DNA from: J027 sp965215855 | GTDB lineage: Bacteria; Chloroflexota; Anaerolineae; Aggregatilineales; J027 | DNA length: 64,000 nt | Direction of reading: 5' to 3' | Assembly (NCBI GenBank): GCA_965215855.1 | Contig: CBDCER010000003.1 | Span: forward strand, 1,922,001-1,986,000 | Shown: in pieces, positions 16,536 to 24,523 of the stretch | How positions within the stretch are numbered: position 1 is the first letter of the stretch | Layout of the letters: every line of letters starts with the position of its first letter | Made by a program: the position numbers and the translations under genes | Notes under the pieces: generated by a model | The model's input: only the letters and a program-made list of their open reading frames with translations | What the model was told of the DNA's origin: nothing | Databases searched by the model: none

Positions 16536-17705
16536 ATGGCAACCAATTATGCCCAATCCCCCCCGCTATTTCGCGGATTATGGCTCCGGCTCCAGGCGCT
16601 TGCAGAAACACTGATAGTGCCAGTTCTGGCTGTTTTCACGGCCCTGCTAGTTGGGTCCATAATGATCTTGCTGGCCGGGCGCGATCCCGTGGCGTCGTAT
16701 CAAGCAATGATCGAAGGATCGTTGCTGGAACCACGTGGGCTGGTGCAATCGCTCTTGAAAACCACCCCGTTTATCCTGGCCGGTCTGGCAGTAGGATTCG
16801 CTTTCAAGGGTGGATTATTCAATATTGGCGCTCAAGGCCAATTAATTATGGGGTCGGTAGCAGCGGCCTGGGTAGGATACAGTGTGACAGGTCTGCCATC
16901 TTGGGCACATATCACGCTAGCCTTTATTGCCGGAGGAGCGGTTGGGGCTATCTGGGGAGCCATCCCTGGCGCATTAAAAGCCTACTCGGGAGCGCATGAG
17001 GTGATAACGACGATTATGTTCAACTTTATCGCCTCACGAATTGCCGAGTGGTTGATTTCCAGCGGAAGTGCCGACGGCACAATTCCACCAGGCCCGATGG
17101 CGCGTATTGATGAAACAGCTTTGCAACGCTCGCCAGAGGTGTTGGAAAGTGCCCGATTGCCGCTCGTGTTCCATTATCCCCCTGCCTCAACACCACAACT
17201 CAACATCGGCTTGTTTATCGCTATCGCCGTCGCCATCCTAATCCTGTTCCTGCTTAATCGCACTACATTTGGTTTTGAACTGCGAATGGTTGGCCTCAAT
17301 CCTCATGCCGCCCGTTATGCTGGCATCAATGTTCGACGTCAGATGATTATCACAATGGGCATTGCTGGTGCATTGGCGGGTATGGCAGGCGTGATCCAGA
17401 CTCTCGGCGTGAATGGCTATTATGAAGCTAACCAAAGCCTCTCGCTGGGGTTTGATAGTATCACGGTATCATTGCTAGCAGCCAACCACCCTATCGGCAT
17501 TATCTTCTCCGCGTTTGCTTTTGGTGCGATGGAACAAGGCGCAACTCAGATGCAGTTGACCGGGGTTGCCGTGGAACTCACTTTTGTTATTCAAGCACTT
17601 ATTTTGGCGTTTGTTGCTGCCCCTCAGATTATTCACTATATCTATCGTGTGGGCGGTGCTGAAGGTCCCCGTCAATCCTTAAGTACGAGTTGGGGACAAG
17701 GGTAA
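16536..17705 (+). CDS. ABC transporter permease, nucleoside/BMP type (first subunit)
   Basis: 389 residues with about nine to ten membrane helices. GGLFNIGAQGQLIMGSVAAAW and the cytoplasmic loop MVGLNPHAARYAGINVRR (coupling helix region) are typical of the BPD_transp_2 permeases paired with BMP-family lipoproteins (YufP/NupP type). These import nucleosides or related compounds. The second permease follows after 6 nt. No binding protein lies nearby; the best ATPase candidate in the window is the membrane-interrupted ABC protein at 28722-32774. Confidence 0.9.
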   Translation: MATNYAQSPPLFRGLWLRLQALAETLIVPVLAVFTALLVGSIMILLAGRDPVASYQAMIEGSLLEPRGLVQSLLKTTPFILAGLAVGFAFKGGLFNIGAQGQLIMGSVAAAWVGYSVTGLPSWAHITLAFIAGGAVGAIWGAIPGALKAYSGAHEVITTIMFNFIASRIAEWLISSGSADGTIPPGPMARIDETALQRSPEVLESARLPLVFHYPPASTPQLNIGLFIAIAVAILILFLLNRTTFGFELRMVGLNPHAARYAGINVRRQMIITMGIAGALAGMAGVIQTLGVNGYYEANQSLSLGFDSITVSLLAANHPIGIIFSAFAFGAMEQGATQMQLTGVAVELTFVIQALILAFVAAPQIIHYIYRVGGAEGPRQSLSTSWGQG

Positions 17706-17711
17706 AAAATA

Positions 17712-18704
17712 ATGACTATAAATGACCTTATTCTCGCTGCTGTATTAAGTGCAACCATCCGACAGGCCGTGCCCATTACACTGGGCGCAATGAGTGGTAT
17801 TTCCAGCGAACGTTCCGGCATTGTCAACATTGGCATTGAAGGCATGATGCTGCTGTCAGCATTCACTGGGTATATGATGAATGTCTACCTCAGCGGCCTG
17901 CAAGGAAATGGGCAGGAGATTAACCTGATATTTATAAGTGTGCCCATTGCTGATAATCTGCGGCTATTGCTTTCAGTTGGAGCGGGATTGCTGACGGGTG
18001 GAATGCTAGGGCTTTTACACGCCGTATTGTGTATCCAGTATAAAGTCGATCATATTATCAGCGGCGTAGTAATTAACTTATTGGCGGCAGGCGTCACGGG
18101 TTATTATTATGATGCCAATGCTGAAACACTTGGGAAAATTCCTGAATTCATCAAGAACCCCTGGGATGATGACCACTATTTGCACACTGTTGGTGTGGTA
18201 CTTTTTGACAAAGATATTATTACCTACCTGACCTTTATTCTGGTGGGGGTGATGGCCTTTTGGCTATTCAGCACTGTCTGGGGACTACGGACACGCTCGA
18301 TTGGTGAAAATCCACGGGCCGCTGATACCCTGGGGATTAACGTTTATCGCCTGCAATATACAAATTTGTTTATTAGTGGTGTATTTGCTGGATTAGGGGG
18401 AGCCTATTTGGTGCTGGCCGATGTAGGGGTATTTGAACGTGGAATGGTTGCGGGGAAAGGTTTCATCGCATTGGCGGTGATGATCTTTGGAAAGTGGCAT
18501 CCTGTTGGAGCAATGGGCGGCGCTTTGTTATTCGGCTTCCTCAGTGCCTTACAAAGCCAGTTGCAATTCCTGGGAATCAATGTCCCTCACCAGTTGGTAT
18601 CACTACTGCCATATGTCGTTACGGTGATCGTGTTGGCTGGGTTTGTGGGACGGGCACGGCCCCCCGCGCATGTCGGACAAGCATATGATGTCGAGGGCCA
18701 TTGA
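17712..18704 (+). CDS. ABC transporter permease, nucleoside/BMP type (second subunit)
   Basis: 330 residues, polytopic. ERSGIVNIGIEGMMLLSAFTGYM matches the conserved N-terminal motif, and RSIGENPRAADTLGINVYR is the coupling loop. GGAYLVLADVGVFERGMVAGKGFIALAVMIFGKW is the late conserved block of the YufQ/NupQ half. It forms a heterodimer with the preceding permease. A terminator hairpin follows at 18733. Confidence 0.9.
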   Translation: MTINDLILAAVLSATIRQAVPITLGAMSGISSERSGIVNIGIEGMMLLSAFTGYMMNVYLSGLQGNGQEINLIFISVPIADNLRLLLSVGAGLLTGGMLGLLHAVLCIQYKVDHIISGVVINLLAAGVTGYYYDANAETLGKIPEFIKNPWDDDHYLHTVGVVLFDKDIITYLTFILVGVMAFWLFSTVWGLRTRSIGENPRAADTLGINVYRLQYTNLFISGVFAGLGGAYLVLADVGVFERGMVAGKGFIALAVMIFGKWHPVGAMGGALLFGFLSALQSQLQFLGINVPHQLVSLLPYVVTVIVLAGFVGRARPPAHVGQAYDVEGH

Positions 18705-18732
18705 TATTGTTGCTTGCCTCATGAAAACACAA

Positions 18733-18759
18733 AACCCGATCATTAAATCGGGTTTTTTT
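18733..18759. terminator. Terminator between the permease operon and tRNA-Leu
   Basis: AACCCGAT, CATTAA loop, ATCGGGTT, then a run of seven T residues on the plus strand (18753-18759). It ends the permease mRNA and, read from the other side with a shorter A-run, may also serve the tRNA gene. Confidence 0.85.
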
Positions 18760-18760
18760 G

Positions 18761-18845
18761 TGCCGAAGGTGGGAGTCGAACCCACACTCCCGTAATGGGA
18801 ACTACGCCCTGAACGTAGCGCGTCTGCCAATTCCGCCACTTCGGC
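18761..18845 (-). tRNA. tRNA-Leu (CAG)
   Basis: 85 nt on the minus strand. The acceptor stem is GCCGAAG/CTTCGGC with discriminator A. The D-arm has GGCGGAATTGGCAGACGC. The anticodon stem is CTACG/CGTAG around loop TTCAGGG, giving anticodon CAG. A long variable arm and GGTTCGACTCC T-arm confirm a class II leucine tRNA. CCA is not encoded. Confidence 0.96.
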
Positions 18846-19009
18846 AGTAGTGTCAAAATTGTATCGGTGTTGGGGGGGATATTCAAGGGTGTATTTTTCA
18901 GAGAGTGCTAGAATACAAGGAAGTGAATTTGATGGCGTACCAGTTTTTTGTGCGCCGATCATTACATGATAAATTGTTTGAAGATCCAGGCGTTTAGGAG
19001 GAAGAAATC

Positions 19010-19468
19010 GTGTCTGAAAATCAGTCTCTTGTTTCTCCAGTCAGCAATGCCGACATGCGTCCTATCAAATTTGAGGGTGTCATCATTTACCATGATCCAG
19101 AAACCAACGGCCATTGGCTGCCCTGTGGTGTTTTAAAGAGCTTGGCTGAGCATCAACTGGAACAAGCGTTGCCCCCCTTGCTCGATATTAACGAGACCAC
19201 CATGCACCACAGCGGGCGTTTTTGTCCAGAAGATGGCCTGGAGCTGGTCGCATATCAGTTCGCTGAGAGTAATATCACGGTTGAGCAATGTTTGTCATGC
19301 AAAGGTGTGTGGCTGGACACTGGCGAACTGAAAAAATTGATGGAATATGTTTATGATAACACTGAGGAAATGTCGCGGGATGATGATTTCGAAGAACCAC
19401 ACCTGACTCCGCGCCGTCGCGTGATGTTGTTCCTATATCAACTGGTTCGACGTCCACCGCTGTATTAG
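19010..19468 (+). CDS. TFIIB-like zinc-ribbon protein
   Basis: 152 residues. GTG start at 19010 behind a strong AGGAGGAAG. A zinc knuckle is formed by FCPEDGLELVAYQF and CLSCKGVWLDTGELKKLM (about 71-110): one visible Cys in CPEDG plus the CxxC of CLSCKG, with the typical GVWLDxGEL ending of the zf-TFIIB family. The usual first CxxC is reduced to a single Cys here, so metal binding may be incomplete or use the nearby His. Function unknown. mgsA follows after 16 nt. Confidence 0.7.
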   Translation: MSENQSLVSPVSNADMRPIKFEGVIIYHDPETNGHWLPCGVLKSLAEHQLEQALPPLLDINETTMHHSGRFCPEDGLELVAYQFAESNITVEQCLSCKGVWLDTGELKKLMEYVYDNTEEMSRDDDFEEPHLTPRRRVMLFLYQLVRRPPLY

Positions 19469-19484
19469 GAGAAATAGACGATCT

Positions 19485-19877
19485 ATGCCGAACAACGACC
19501 AGAAAAAAGGCATATTGGCGCTGATTGCTCATGACGGTAAGAAGGCCGACATGGTGGCGTTTGCGATGGAAAATCGCGCCATGCTATCGCACTATGATAT
19601 CCTGGCGACGGGCACAACGGGCCAGTTACTCATGGATAAAGCTGGTTTGCAAGTTCAGCGAATGCTCTCCGGGCCAGTGGGGGGCGATGCCCAAATTGCA
19701 GCGCGTGTGGCCCAGCACGAAGTTAAGGCCGTGTTCTTCTTCGTGGATCCATTAGGCAAACATCCGCATGACCCTGATATTCAAATGCTGATGCGGATTT
19801 GCAATGTTCATAATGTGCCGTTGGCCTCGAACCCGGCCACTGCCAGTTGCATAATCGAAGCCTTGGGCGACGATTGA
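19485..19877 (+). CDS. mgsA: Methylglyoxal synthase
   Basis: 130 residues. It converts dihydroxyacetone phosphate to methylglyoxal and phosphate, a bypass of lower glycolysis. ILALIAHDGKKADMVAF, the phosphate-binding ATGTTGQLL, SGPVGGDAQIAA with the catalytic Asp, FFVDPLGKHPHDPDI, and NVPLASNPATA are all in place. The AGGAG ribosome site is 9-13 nt before the ATG. It is likely cotranscribed with the zinc-ribbon gene and the following cyclase-domain gene. Confidence 0.95.
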   Translation: MPNNDQKKGILALIAHDGKKADMVAFAMENRAMLSHYDILATGTTGQLLMDKAGLQVQRMLSGPVGGDAQIAARVAQHEVKAVFFFVDPLGKHPHDPDIQMLMRICNVHNVPLASNPATASCIIEALGDD

Positions 19878-19900
19878 TTTTTTGGGAAGGGAGTGAAACC

Positions 19901-20929
19901 GTGTCCACGAAAACCCTAAGTATCTTATTGGCCGATCTGGTGGGATCTACTCGCCAGGTCAGTCAGGTTAGTACAAAACGAGCTGCTGAATATCTGGAGG
20001 ATGCCACACGCCCCATTGAAAACACCATCAATGATCATAATGGCACAGTGGTCAAATTCACGGGCGATGGCTATTGGGCGACATTTGAGAATGCCCGTGA
20101 TGCATTGGTTTGTGCCGATGCTATCCGCGATCACTACATCCGACAGCGATATACTCCTGGTGGCTTGGCAGTGGATGGTGTGCGCGTGGTCGTCAATACG
20201 GCAGATGTGGTGTGTGAAGATGATGAGGTTCTGGGTGATGGAGTCATTGTCTGTGCCCGGTTGGAAAAAAGTGTGCCGACTAATCAGGTTTGGTTAACCG
20301 CTGGCACACGGGAAGTTGTTGGGTCCAGCGACTTTGTATTTCATCATGTGGGCAATATGCAATTGCGCGGACGCTCTCAACCTGTGACTGTTTATGCGCT
20401 GGAAAACACAGAGCAAAGCTTTATCGAATATGGCACCATTTTGGTTGTCACTGATTTACATCGCTATATCGAAGTGGGCGAAACGTTGGCCCCAGTGCCA
20501 CTGAATGACTGGCTGTCACGCTGGGCAAATTTGCACCGACAAGCGATTGTTGAGTTACGTGGGCATGTACGACAATTTGTGGCAGATCGGGCACTCATCA
20601 GCTTCAGTGATGCTGATGATGCGGTTCAGGCCATGCTAAATTTGCGAACGCTGGCTATAGAACACAATCAACAGCAACCTGAATTATTGCATTATGCGTT
20701 TAAAGCGGCGATTGTGACAGGTGATTTGATTCTGTCGCCCACCGGCGTTGTCGGGCGTTTGGTCAACACTGCTTTTGAGCTATTGAATGCGACGCCACGC
20801 GACCAAGTATATGTTGATTCAGATACCTTTGTCCGTCTCCAGCAGTATGCCACCCGTTTGGAACCCATCAAACTGACAGTCGAACGCGGCGAAATTGAAA
20901 GCTACCATCTGCCCTGTCAAGTCAAATGA
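19901..20929 (+). CDS. Protein with two class III nucleotide cyclase homology domains
   Basis: 342 residues from the GTG at 19901 (GGGAAGGGAG upstream; an ATG at 19847 lies inside mgsA). Domain 1 (about 1-165) keeps the metal-binding Asp in LLADLVGST and in KFTGDGYWATF. Domain 2 (about 180-340) has ILVVTDLHRYIEV and RQFVADRALISF, so both Asp positions persist, but substrate-specifying residues look altered. No membrane or sensor region. Members make cAMP or cGMP as dimers; here the two domains may pair internally. The TGA stop at 20927-20929 is made of the first bases of the adjoining IS end, so the original C-terminus may have been cut. Confidence 0.72.
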   Translation: MSTKTLSILLADLVGSTRQVSQVSTKRAAEYLEDATRPIENTINDHNGTVVKFTGDGYWATFENARDALVCADAIRDHYIRQRYTPGGLAVDGVRVVVNTADVVCEDDEVLGDGVIVCARLEKSVPTNQVWLTAGTREVVGSSDFVFHHVGNMQLRGRSQPVTVYALENTEQSFIEYGTILVVTDLHRYIEVGETLAPVPLNDWLSRWANLHRQAIVELRGHVRQFVADRALISFSDADDAVQAMLNLRTLAIEHNQQQPELLHYAFKAAIVTGDLILSPTGVVGRLVNTAFELLNATPRDQVYVDSDTFVRLQQYATRLEPIKLTVERGEIESYHLPCQVK

Positions 20930-22290
20930 AAATGTTAGCGAACAGGCATGGTTCTTTCATTTGAAAATGTTACTGGAGTGTCCGCTTCTCCTTTCAATAT
21001 TTGGGGTGGATTGAATAAAGTTAGGAATACATCCTGGGTCGTGTCAGGTTCAGCCAGTGGAAGGCTAAACAGATTGTGCAGTTGCGCGTAAATGTCTTGG
21101 CGCAATTGAACTGGATTAGTGGCTAGCCGTAGGTTGGCAAAAGCAGCTTGTTGGTCAGGCGACAGAGCATCAGTATCACACAGGCGGTCAAAGGGTGTCC
21201 GCGCCTGATCAAAACGACGTTTGATGGACGAACCGCGTCGGCGTTGGGCAGGAACCACCGTTTTCTCGGCCAGACGCATGACGGGTTGAAAGCCATTGTA
21301 GTACAGCCACATCTTGTCATACAGATCGTTGAGCATGATGGTCTGGGCAATCGTGTCCAGGCGGTCATAGCCCAGAAAGGCCCGTACTAAGGTATCATTC
21401 TTCTGCTCGACAAAGCGGTTGTCATTTTTTTGCCAGGGACGACTACGCGACAAATGCACACCTTGAACAGCATCTTTCCAGAAGCGGACCAAGTGGTCAT
21501 TGAGGAACTCGCTCCCGTTGTCAGGATGAATTTCACGCACATCAAACGGCAAGCGAGCCAGTATACGTTCGAAGCCATCCCGCATGACCCGATAGCTCCG
21601 GCCTAACACCGCCACGCGTTCACTCCAACCCGTTGCTACATCAATCATCTGGAGCGTATGCACATAGTTGCCGGACGCCGACACGCCACAGTGGTGAACC
21701 AGATCAACCTCAAAGTGTCCTGGTTCGGTCTCATCCCAGGGAATACGCTCGGCGGGGATCTCGCGACGCAGTCGGTTCGCTCGCGCGGCGCGGCGCTGGG
21801 GCAATCGTACCCGGTCCTCATGCTGATGCTGCTCATCCAAAAGGCGTCGCACAGTTGATACACTGATCTTGCCCAGCTGTTCCAGCAGGTCGGGTGTCGT
21901 TGTCAGCTCGCCATGCCGCACCAGATGCTCCGCCATTACCACCAGATTTGGTTGCAAGCGTTCCGCACACACATAATCTAGGCTCATCGCAATCACCCCC
22001 AGCGCACTCGCCACTTCCGGTCCATACGTTCGCCCCCGCTGCCGTTGTCGTGGCTGCCGACCCAAGTCGCTATTCATCAACCGGATCAGGCTTTTGCGAT
22101 GCAACTCGGTGAGTGCTTCCATTTCGTCCAACAAGCGTTGCTTCTCCTGTCGGTCTCCTGCTTTGTACCGTTTTTGCATCTTTTTCAGCAATTTCCGTCG
22201 CTCATTTATCGTCATTCTCTCGTCGCTGGACATGGTTCCCTCGGTAACATTATCATTTGAAAGAACCATACACCCCCGGTAACATTTTAC
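20927..22290. mobile_element. Insertion sequence with 49-bp imperfect terminal inverted repeats
   Basis: The left end 20927-20975 and the reverse complement of 22242-22290 align without gaps, 36 of 49 positions identical. Each end holds two copies of an AAAATGTTAC-like motif about 35 bp apart (for example at 20929 and 20964), probably double transposase binding sites. The element is about 1.36 kb with one rve-type transposase gene on the minus strand. I could not find a matching target duplication, so the exact ends are uncertain by a few bases. Confidence 0.8.
20935..22269 (-). CDS. DDE/integrase-core (rve) transposase
   Basis: About 444 residues. An N-terminal helical region (LLKKMQKRYKAGDRQEKQRLLDEM) and a DNA-binding part (RTYGPEVASALGVI...KISVSTVRRLLDE) precede the catalytic core. 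The triad is the Asp in HFEVDLVHHCG, the Asp in EIHPDNGSEF, and the Glu in NRFVEQKND. The stop codon lies in the left terminal repeat. The start is uncertain: ATG at 22269 (inside the right repeat) is given; ATGs at 22233 and 22215 are alternatives. The frame stays open to 22338 outside the IS, which I regard as chance. No family name is assigned. Confidence 0.85.
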   Translation of the reverse strand: MVLSNDNVTEGTMSSDERMTINERRKLLKKMQKRYKAGDRQEKQRLLDEMEALTELHRKSLIRLMNSDLGRQPRQRQRGRTYGPEVASALGVIAMSLDYVCAERLQPNLVVMAEHLVRHGELTTTPDLLEQLGKISVSTVRRLLDEQHQHEDRVRLPQRRAARANRLRREIPAERIPWDETEPGHFEVDLVHHCGVSASGNYVHTLQMIDVATGWSERVAVLGRSYRVMRDGFERILARLPFDVREIHPDNGSEFLNDHLVRFWKDAVQGVHLSRSRPWQKNDNRFVEQKNDTLVRAFLGYDRLDTIAQTIMLNDLYDKMWLYYNGFQPVMRLAEKTVVPAQRRRGSSIKRRFDQARTPFDRLCDTDALSPDQQAAFANLRLATNPVQLRQDIYAQLHNLFSLPLAEPDTTQDVFLTLFNPPQILKGEADTPVTFSNERTMPVR

Positions 22291-22390
22291 GTGATAGAAT
22301 GCGGATGCTTGATAAAAGTGCATCTCATCAGGTATCATAAGTGACGTTTTTCACGATGGTTATGTTGTTTTTTGGAAAGGAAATTTGTCT

Positions 22391-22999
22391 ATGGCGCGTC
22401 GCACGATAATCGTTGCGCTAATTCTGGTAGGCGTACTGGTGGCTTGTGGCAAGCAAGTCACGGACCCGCGCCCGACCTTTGAACCGACAGCTACTTTTGA
22501 TTTTTCGCTGCGGGTATCGGCTGATGAACGTGTGACAGTGATCGATGAACAACCCGCCAACACGCAAATTCCTCCGACGGCTACACCACTGCCCACTACA
22601 GAAACACCCGCAGATGAACCAGAAACTACTGAAGAAACCCCAGAAGAAGAAACATTTGACCTGGGCGATCCTGCCATTGGAGCGCAGTTGTTCCAGGTAG
22701 TGCGTGATCCCTCCACCGGCCAGATGTGTATCACCTGTCATAATCCTGATGAAGCGGTTCCGGGGACTGGCCCTTATCTGTATGGCATCGCTAACCGTGC
22801 CGGAGAGCGTGTGGAAGGGTTAAGTGCAGTGGATTATTTGCGCCAGTCAATTTTGGAGCCAAATGCACATTTAGTAGAAGAGCAAAGTGGTGTCGTATTT
22901 GCACAGGGTGTCATGCCACAAGGGTGGGATGTCGTTTTGGGCGAAGACGAAATCAACCACATCATTGCCTATCTCTTGACACTGAATCAGACAGAATGA
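22391..22999 (+). CDS. Mono-heme cytochrome c lipoprotein
   Basis: 202 residues from the ATG at 22391 (GGAAAGGAAA upstream). A lipoprotein signal ends in LVAC (Cys about residue 18). A Thr/Pro/Glu-rich linker (about 45-90) follows. The heme site is MCITCH (CxxCH, about residue 113) and the likely distal Met is in GVMPQGW near residue 177. It should be anchored outside the membrane and carry electrons between larger complexes; no oxidase or dehydrogenase partner is adjacent. Confidence 0.85.
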   Translation: MARRTIIVALILVGVLVACGKQVTDPRPTFEPTATFDFSLRVSADERVTVIDEQPANTQIPPTATPLPTTETPADEPETTEETPEEETFDLGDPAIGAQLFQVVRDPSTGQMCITCHNPDEAVPGTGPYLYGIANRAGERVEGLSAVDYLRQSILEPNAHLVEEQSGVVFAQGVMPQGWDVVLGEDEINHIIAYLLTLNQTE

Positions 23000-23011
23000 A
23001 ACGGCAGCAGA

Positions 23012-23680
23012 TTATTGCTCAGGCAAATAATAGGCAATCCATGATTTAGTTAATCCCCAAAATCGCTCTCGGTGAATGGTCGCTTCGGGAAAAAACAGTT
23101 GCATTTGATGTTTAGTAAGCAGCCTGATTCCTTGCACCAACTCAGCAGCCATTTTGCGATCCGGTGTTTTGTGATGCCAGCCTAAGTCAAAGTGCCTGAT
23201 TAGCCAAATTCTTAGCGCCATTGGCATAAATTGAAATCCAGGTATCAAAAAGTGGGGTTCAATAGGAAAGTACCGATTGGGTGTTTGTACAAAATACCCA
23301 ATTGCTACACGTCGAATTTCATTCGCAAATCGTTGCTGATCTTCTAACTCACCAACATGTTCAATAACTGAATTGGAAAAAACCAGATGAAAGCTATGAT
23401 CAGCGATTTCATCCATTTGCCGGGCATCTCCTACTATGCTGGCAAAGTTTGAATAGTGAGGATATTGCGGGTAAGTATTTAGAAGTGTCACACGAACCGC
23501 TGATTCCCCTACGAATTGCATCTGCTCCCAAAACGACAATGTACCGCCTACATCCAAGATATGCACGGGTGCTTCAAATATATTCAACATATCCACAAAT
23601 AGCTGGAATCGGCGACGTCGTAGATGACTGGCAAGCGAGTCTTGCTGTTGGGCATCTGCTAAATGTCGAAAGAGTCTCAT
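23012..23680 (-). CDS. Class I SAM-dependent methyltransferase
   Basis: 222 residues. Motif I is HILDVGGTLSFW (about 40-52), an acidic motif VGDARQMDE follows, and FHLVFSNSVIEHVG is the post-motif region of Methyltransf_11/25-type enzymes. The C-terminal half (TPNRYFPIEPHFLIPGFQFMP) is typical of methyltransferases in glycan clusters. It is convergent with the cytochrome gene and lies beside glycan genes, so a sugar or lipid-linked glycan is a plausible but unproven substrate. Confidence 0.82.
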   Translation of the reverse strand: MRLFRHLADAQQQDSLASHLRRRRFQLFVDMLNIFEAPVHILDVGGTLSFWEQMQFVGESAVRVTLLNTYPQYPHYSNFASIVGDARQMDEIADHSFHLVFSNSVIEHVGELEDQQRFANEIRRVAIGYFVQTPNRYFPIEPHFLIPGFQFMPMALRIWLIRHFDLGWHHKTPDRKMAAELVQGIRLLTKHQMQLFFPEATIHRERFWGLTKSWIAYYLPEQ

Positions 23681-24073
23681 TATTTTTCAGGAATTTTTCA
23701 TAATTCTCGATATAATTAGCTAAACGTTGAAACCACTCCACAAAATCCCCACACCCATGCGGAAACATCGGTCTATCCACATTTGCGATACTGGGAATAA
23801 CTTATTATTTAACACTGATACTCTTGATTCTACAATCTTGCCAAGTGTATGCATTGAGTGTATCATAATTAGCAGTAACAGGTTGAGATTTGTTGCTACA
23901 ATCATCCAAACTATAATCACCATTGTCATTGATTGTGTGGCATAAATCTGGGGATGTATACAAACACACATTAAAAAACATTGTAGCTATTAACATCCTG
24001 AAACCCCAACGGGTGCTACCTGGGCAGGTAAATTGAGTTTTTTCTAGCATTAGCTAAGGGAGATATCTGCTAT
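23681..24073. other. AT-rich intergenic stretch, no gene supported
   Basis: About 390 bases between the divergent methyltransferase and small secreted protein. Short open frames occur on both strands without ribosome sites or family features. ACCTG GG CAGGT at about 24017-24028 forms a small hairpin ahead of the secreted protein gene. No riboswitch consensus is recognised. Confidence 0.5.
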
Positions 24074-24454
24074 ATGAAGAAAAATACAGTATCGTTCGTT
24101 GCTACAATTGTTGTTGCAATTGCCGTTTTCGCAGTAGCTGTGGGACTGCCATTTGCACAGTTTAGCCTGAAGAGTGTTTCTGCTCAATATTCGCCGAGCG
24201 CTGCCGCTTGTGCCCGGAATGCCGAAGAACAGATTCGCTTTTATGGCGATGTTCTTACCTATGCGGATTCTGGCCTGACACAAGAAGCTATCCTAATTCC
24301 AGGTGCAAAAATTGGCAAGAAACTCCAGAAATATCTGGTATGCCCAGGAACCGTGTCGGATACCCACGTTCAAATCTACCTGGCAGGTACATTGGTATGG
24401 GTACCAGCGGGAAGCGGTGAGATTGTGCCGCGCTATTTCTCCGATAGTCAGTAG
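24074..24454 (+). CDS. Small secreted protein of unknown function
   Basis: 126 residues. The ATG at 24074 follows AAGGGAG. A signal peptide covers about residues 1-37 (FVATIVVAIAVFAVAVGLPFA ... SVSAQYS, likely cut after SAQ or SVSA). The mature ~90-residue protein has two Cys (in AAACARN and LVCPGTV), which could form a disulphide, and a strand-rich end (VQIYLAGTLVWVPAGSGEIVPRYF). I recognise no family. A strong terminator follows, so it is probably a single-gene unit. Confidence 0.75.
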   Translation: MKKNTVSFVATIVVAIAVFAVAVGLPFAQFSLKSVSAQYSPSAAACARNAEEQIRFYGDVLTYADSGLTQEAILIPGAKIGKKLQKYLVCPGTVSDTHVQIYLAGTLVWVPAGSGEIVPRYFSDSQ

Positions 24455-24470
24455 AAAGCAATTTATTGGA

Positions 24471-24507
24471 ATCGGCTGTTGCTTGCGTGCAACAGCCGAT
24501 TTTTTTT
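24471..24507 (+). terminator. Strong intrinsic terminator
   Basis: ATCGGCTGTTGC, loop TTGCGT, GCAACAGCCGAT, then seven T residues. A perfect 12-bp stem 17 bp after the secreted-protein stop and just before the O-antigen ligase gene. Confidence 0.93.
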
Positions 24508-24523
24508 ATCTGGATAATCTATT

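Noticed and set aside
20920..22300. Target-site duplication for the IS at 20927-22290
   Set aside because: No matching direct repeat found for any nearby border choice.
23940..24060. Riboswitch (c-di-GMP or similar) before the small secreted protein
   Set aside because: Only a small hairpin is present; no recognisable aptamer core.
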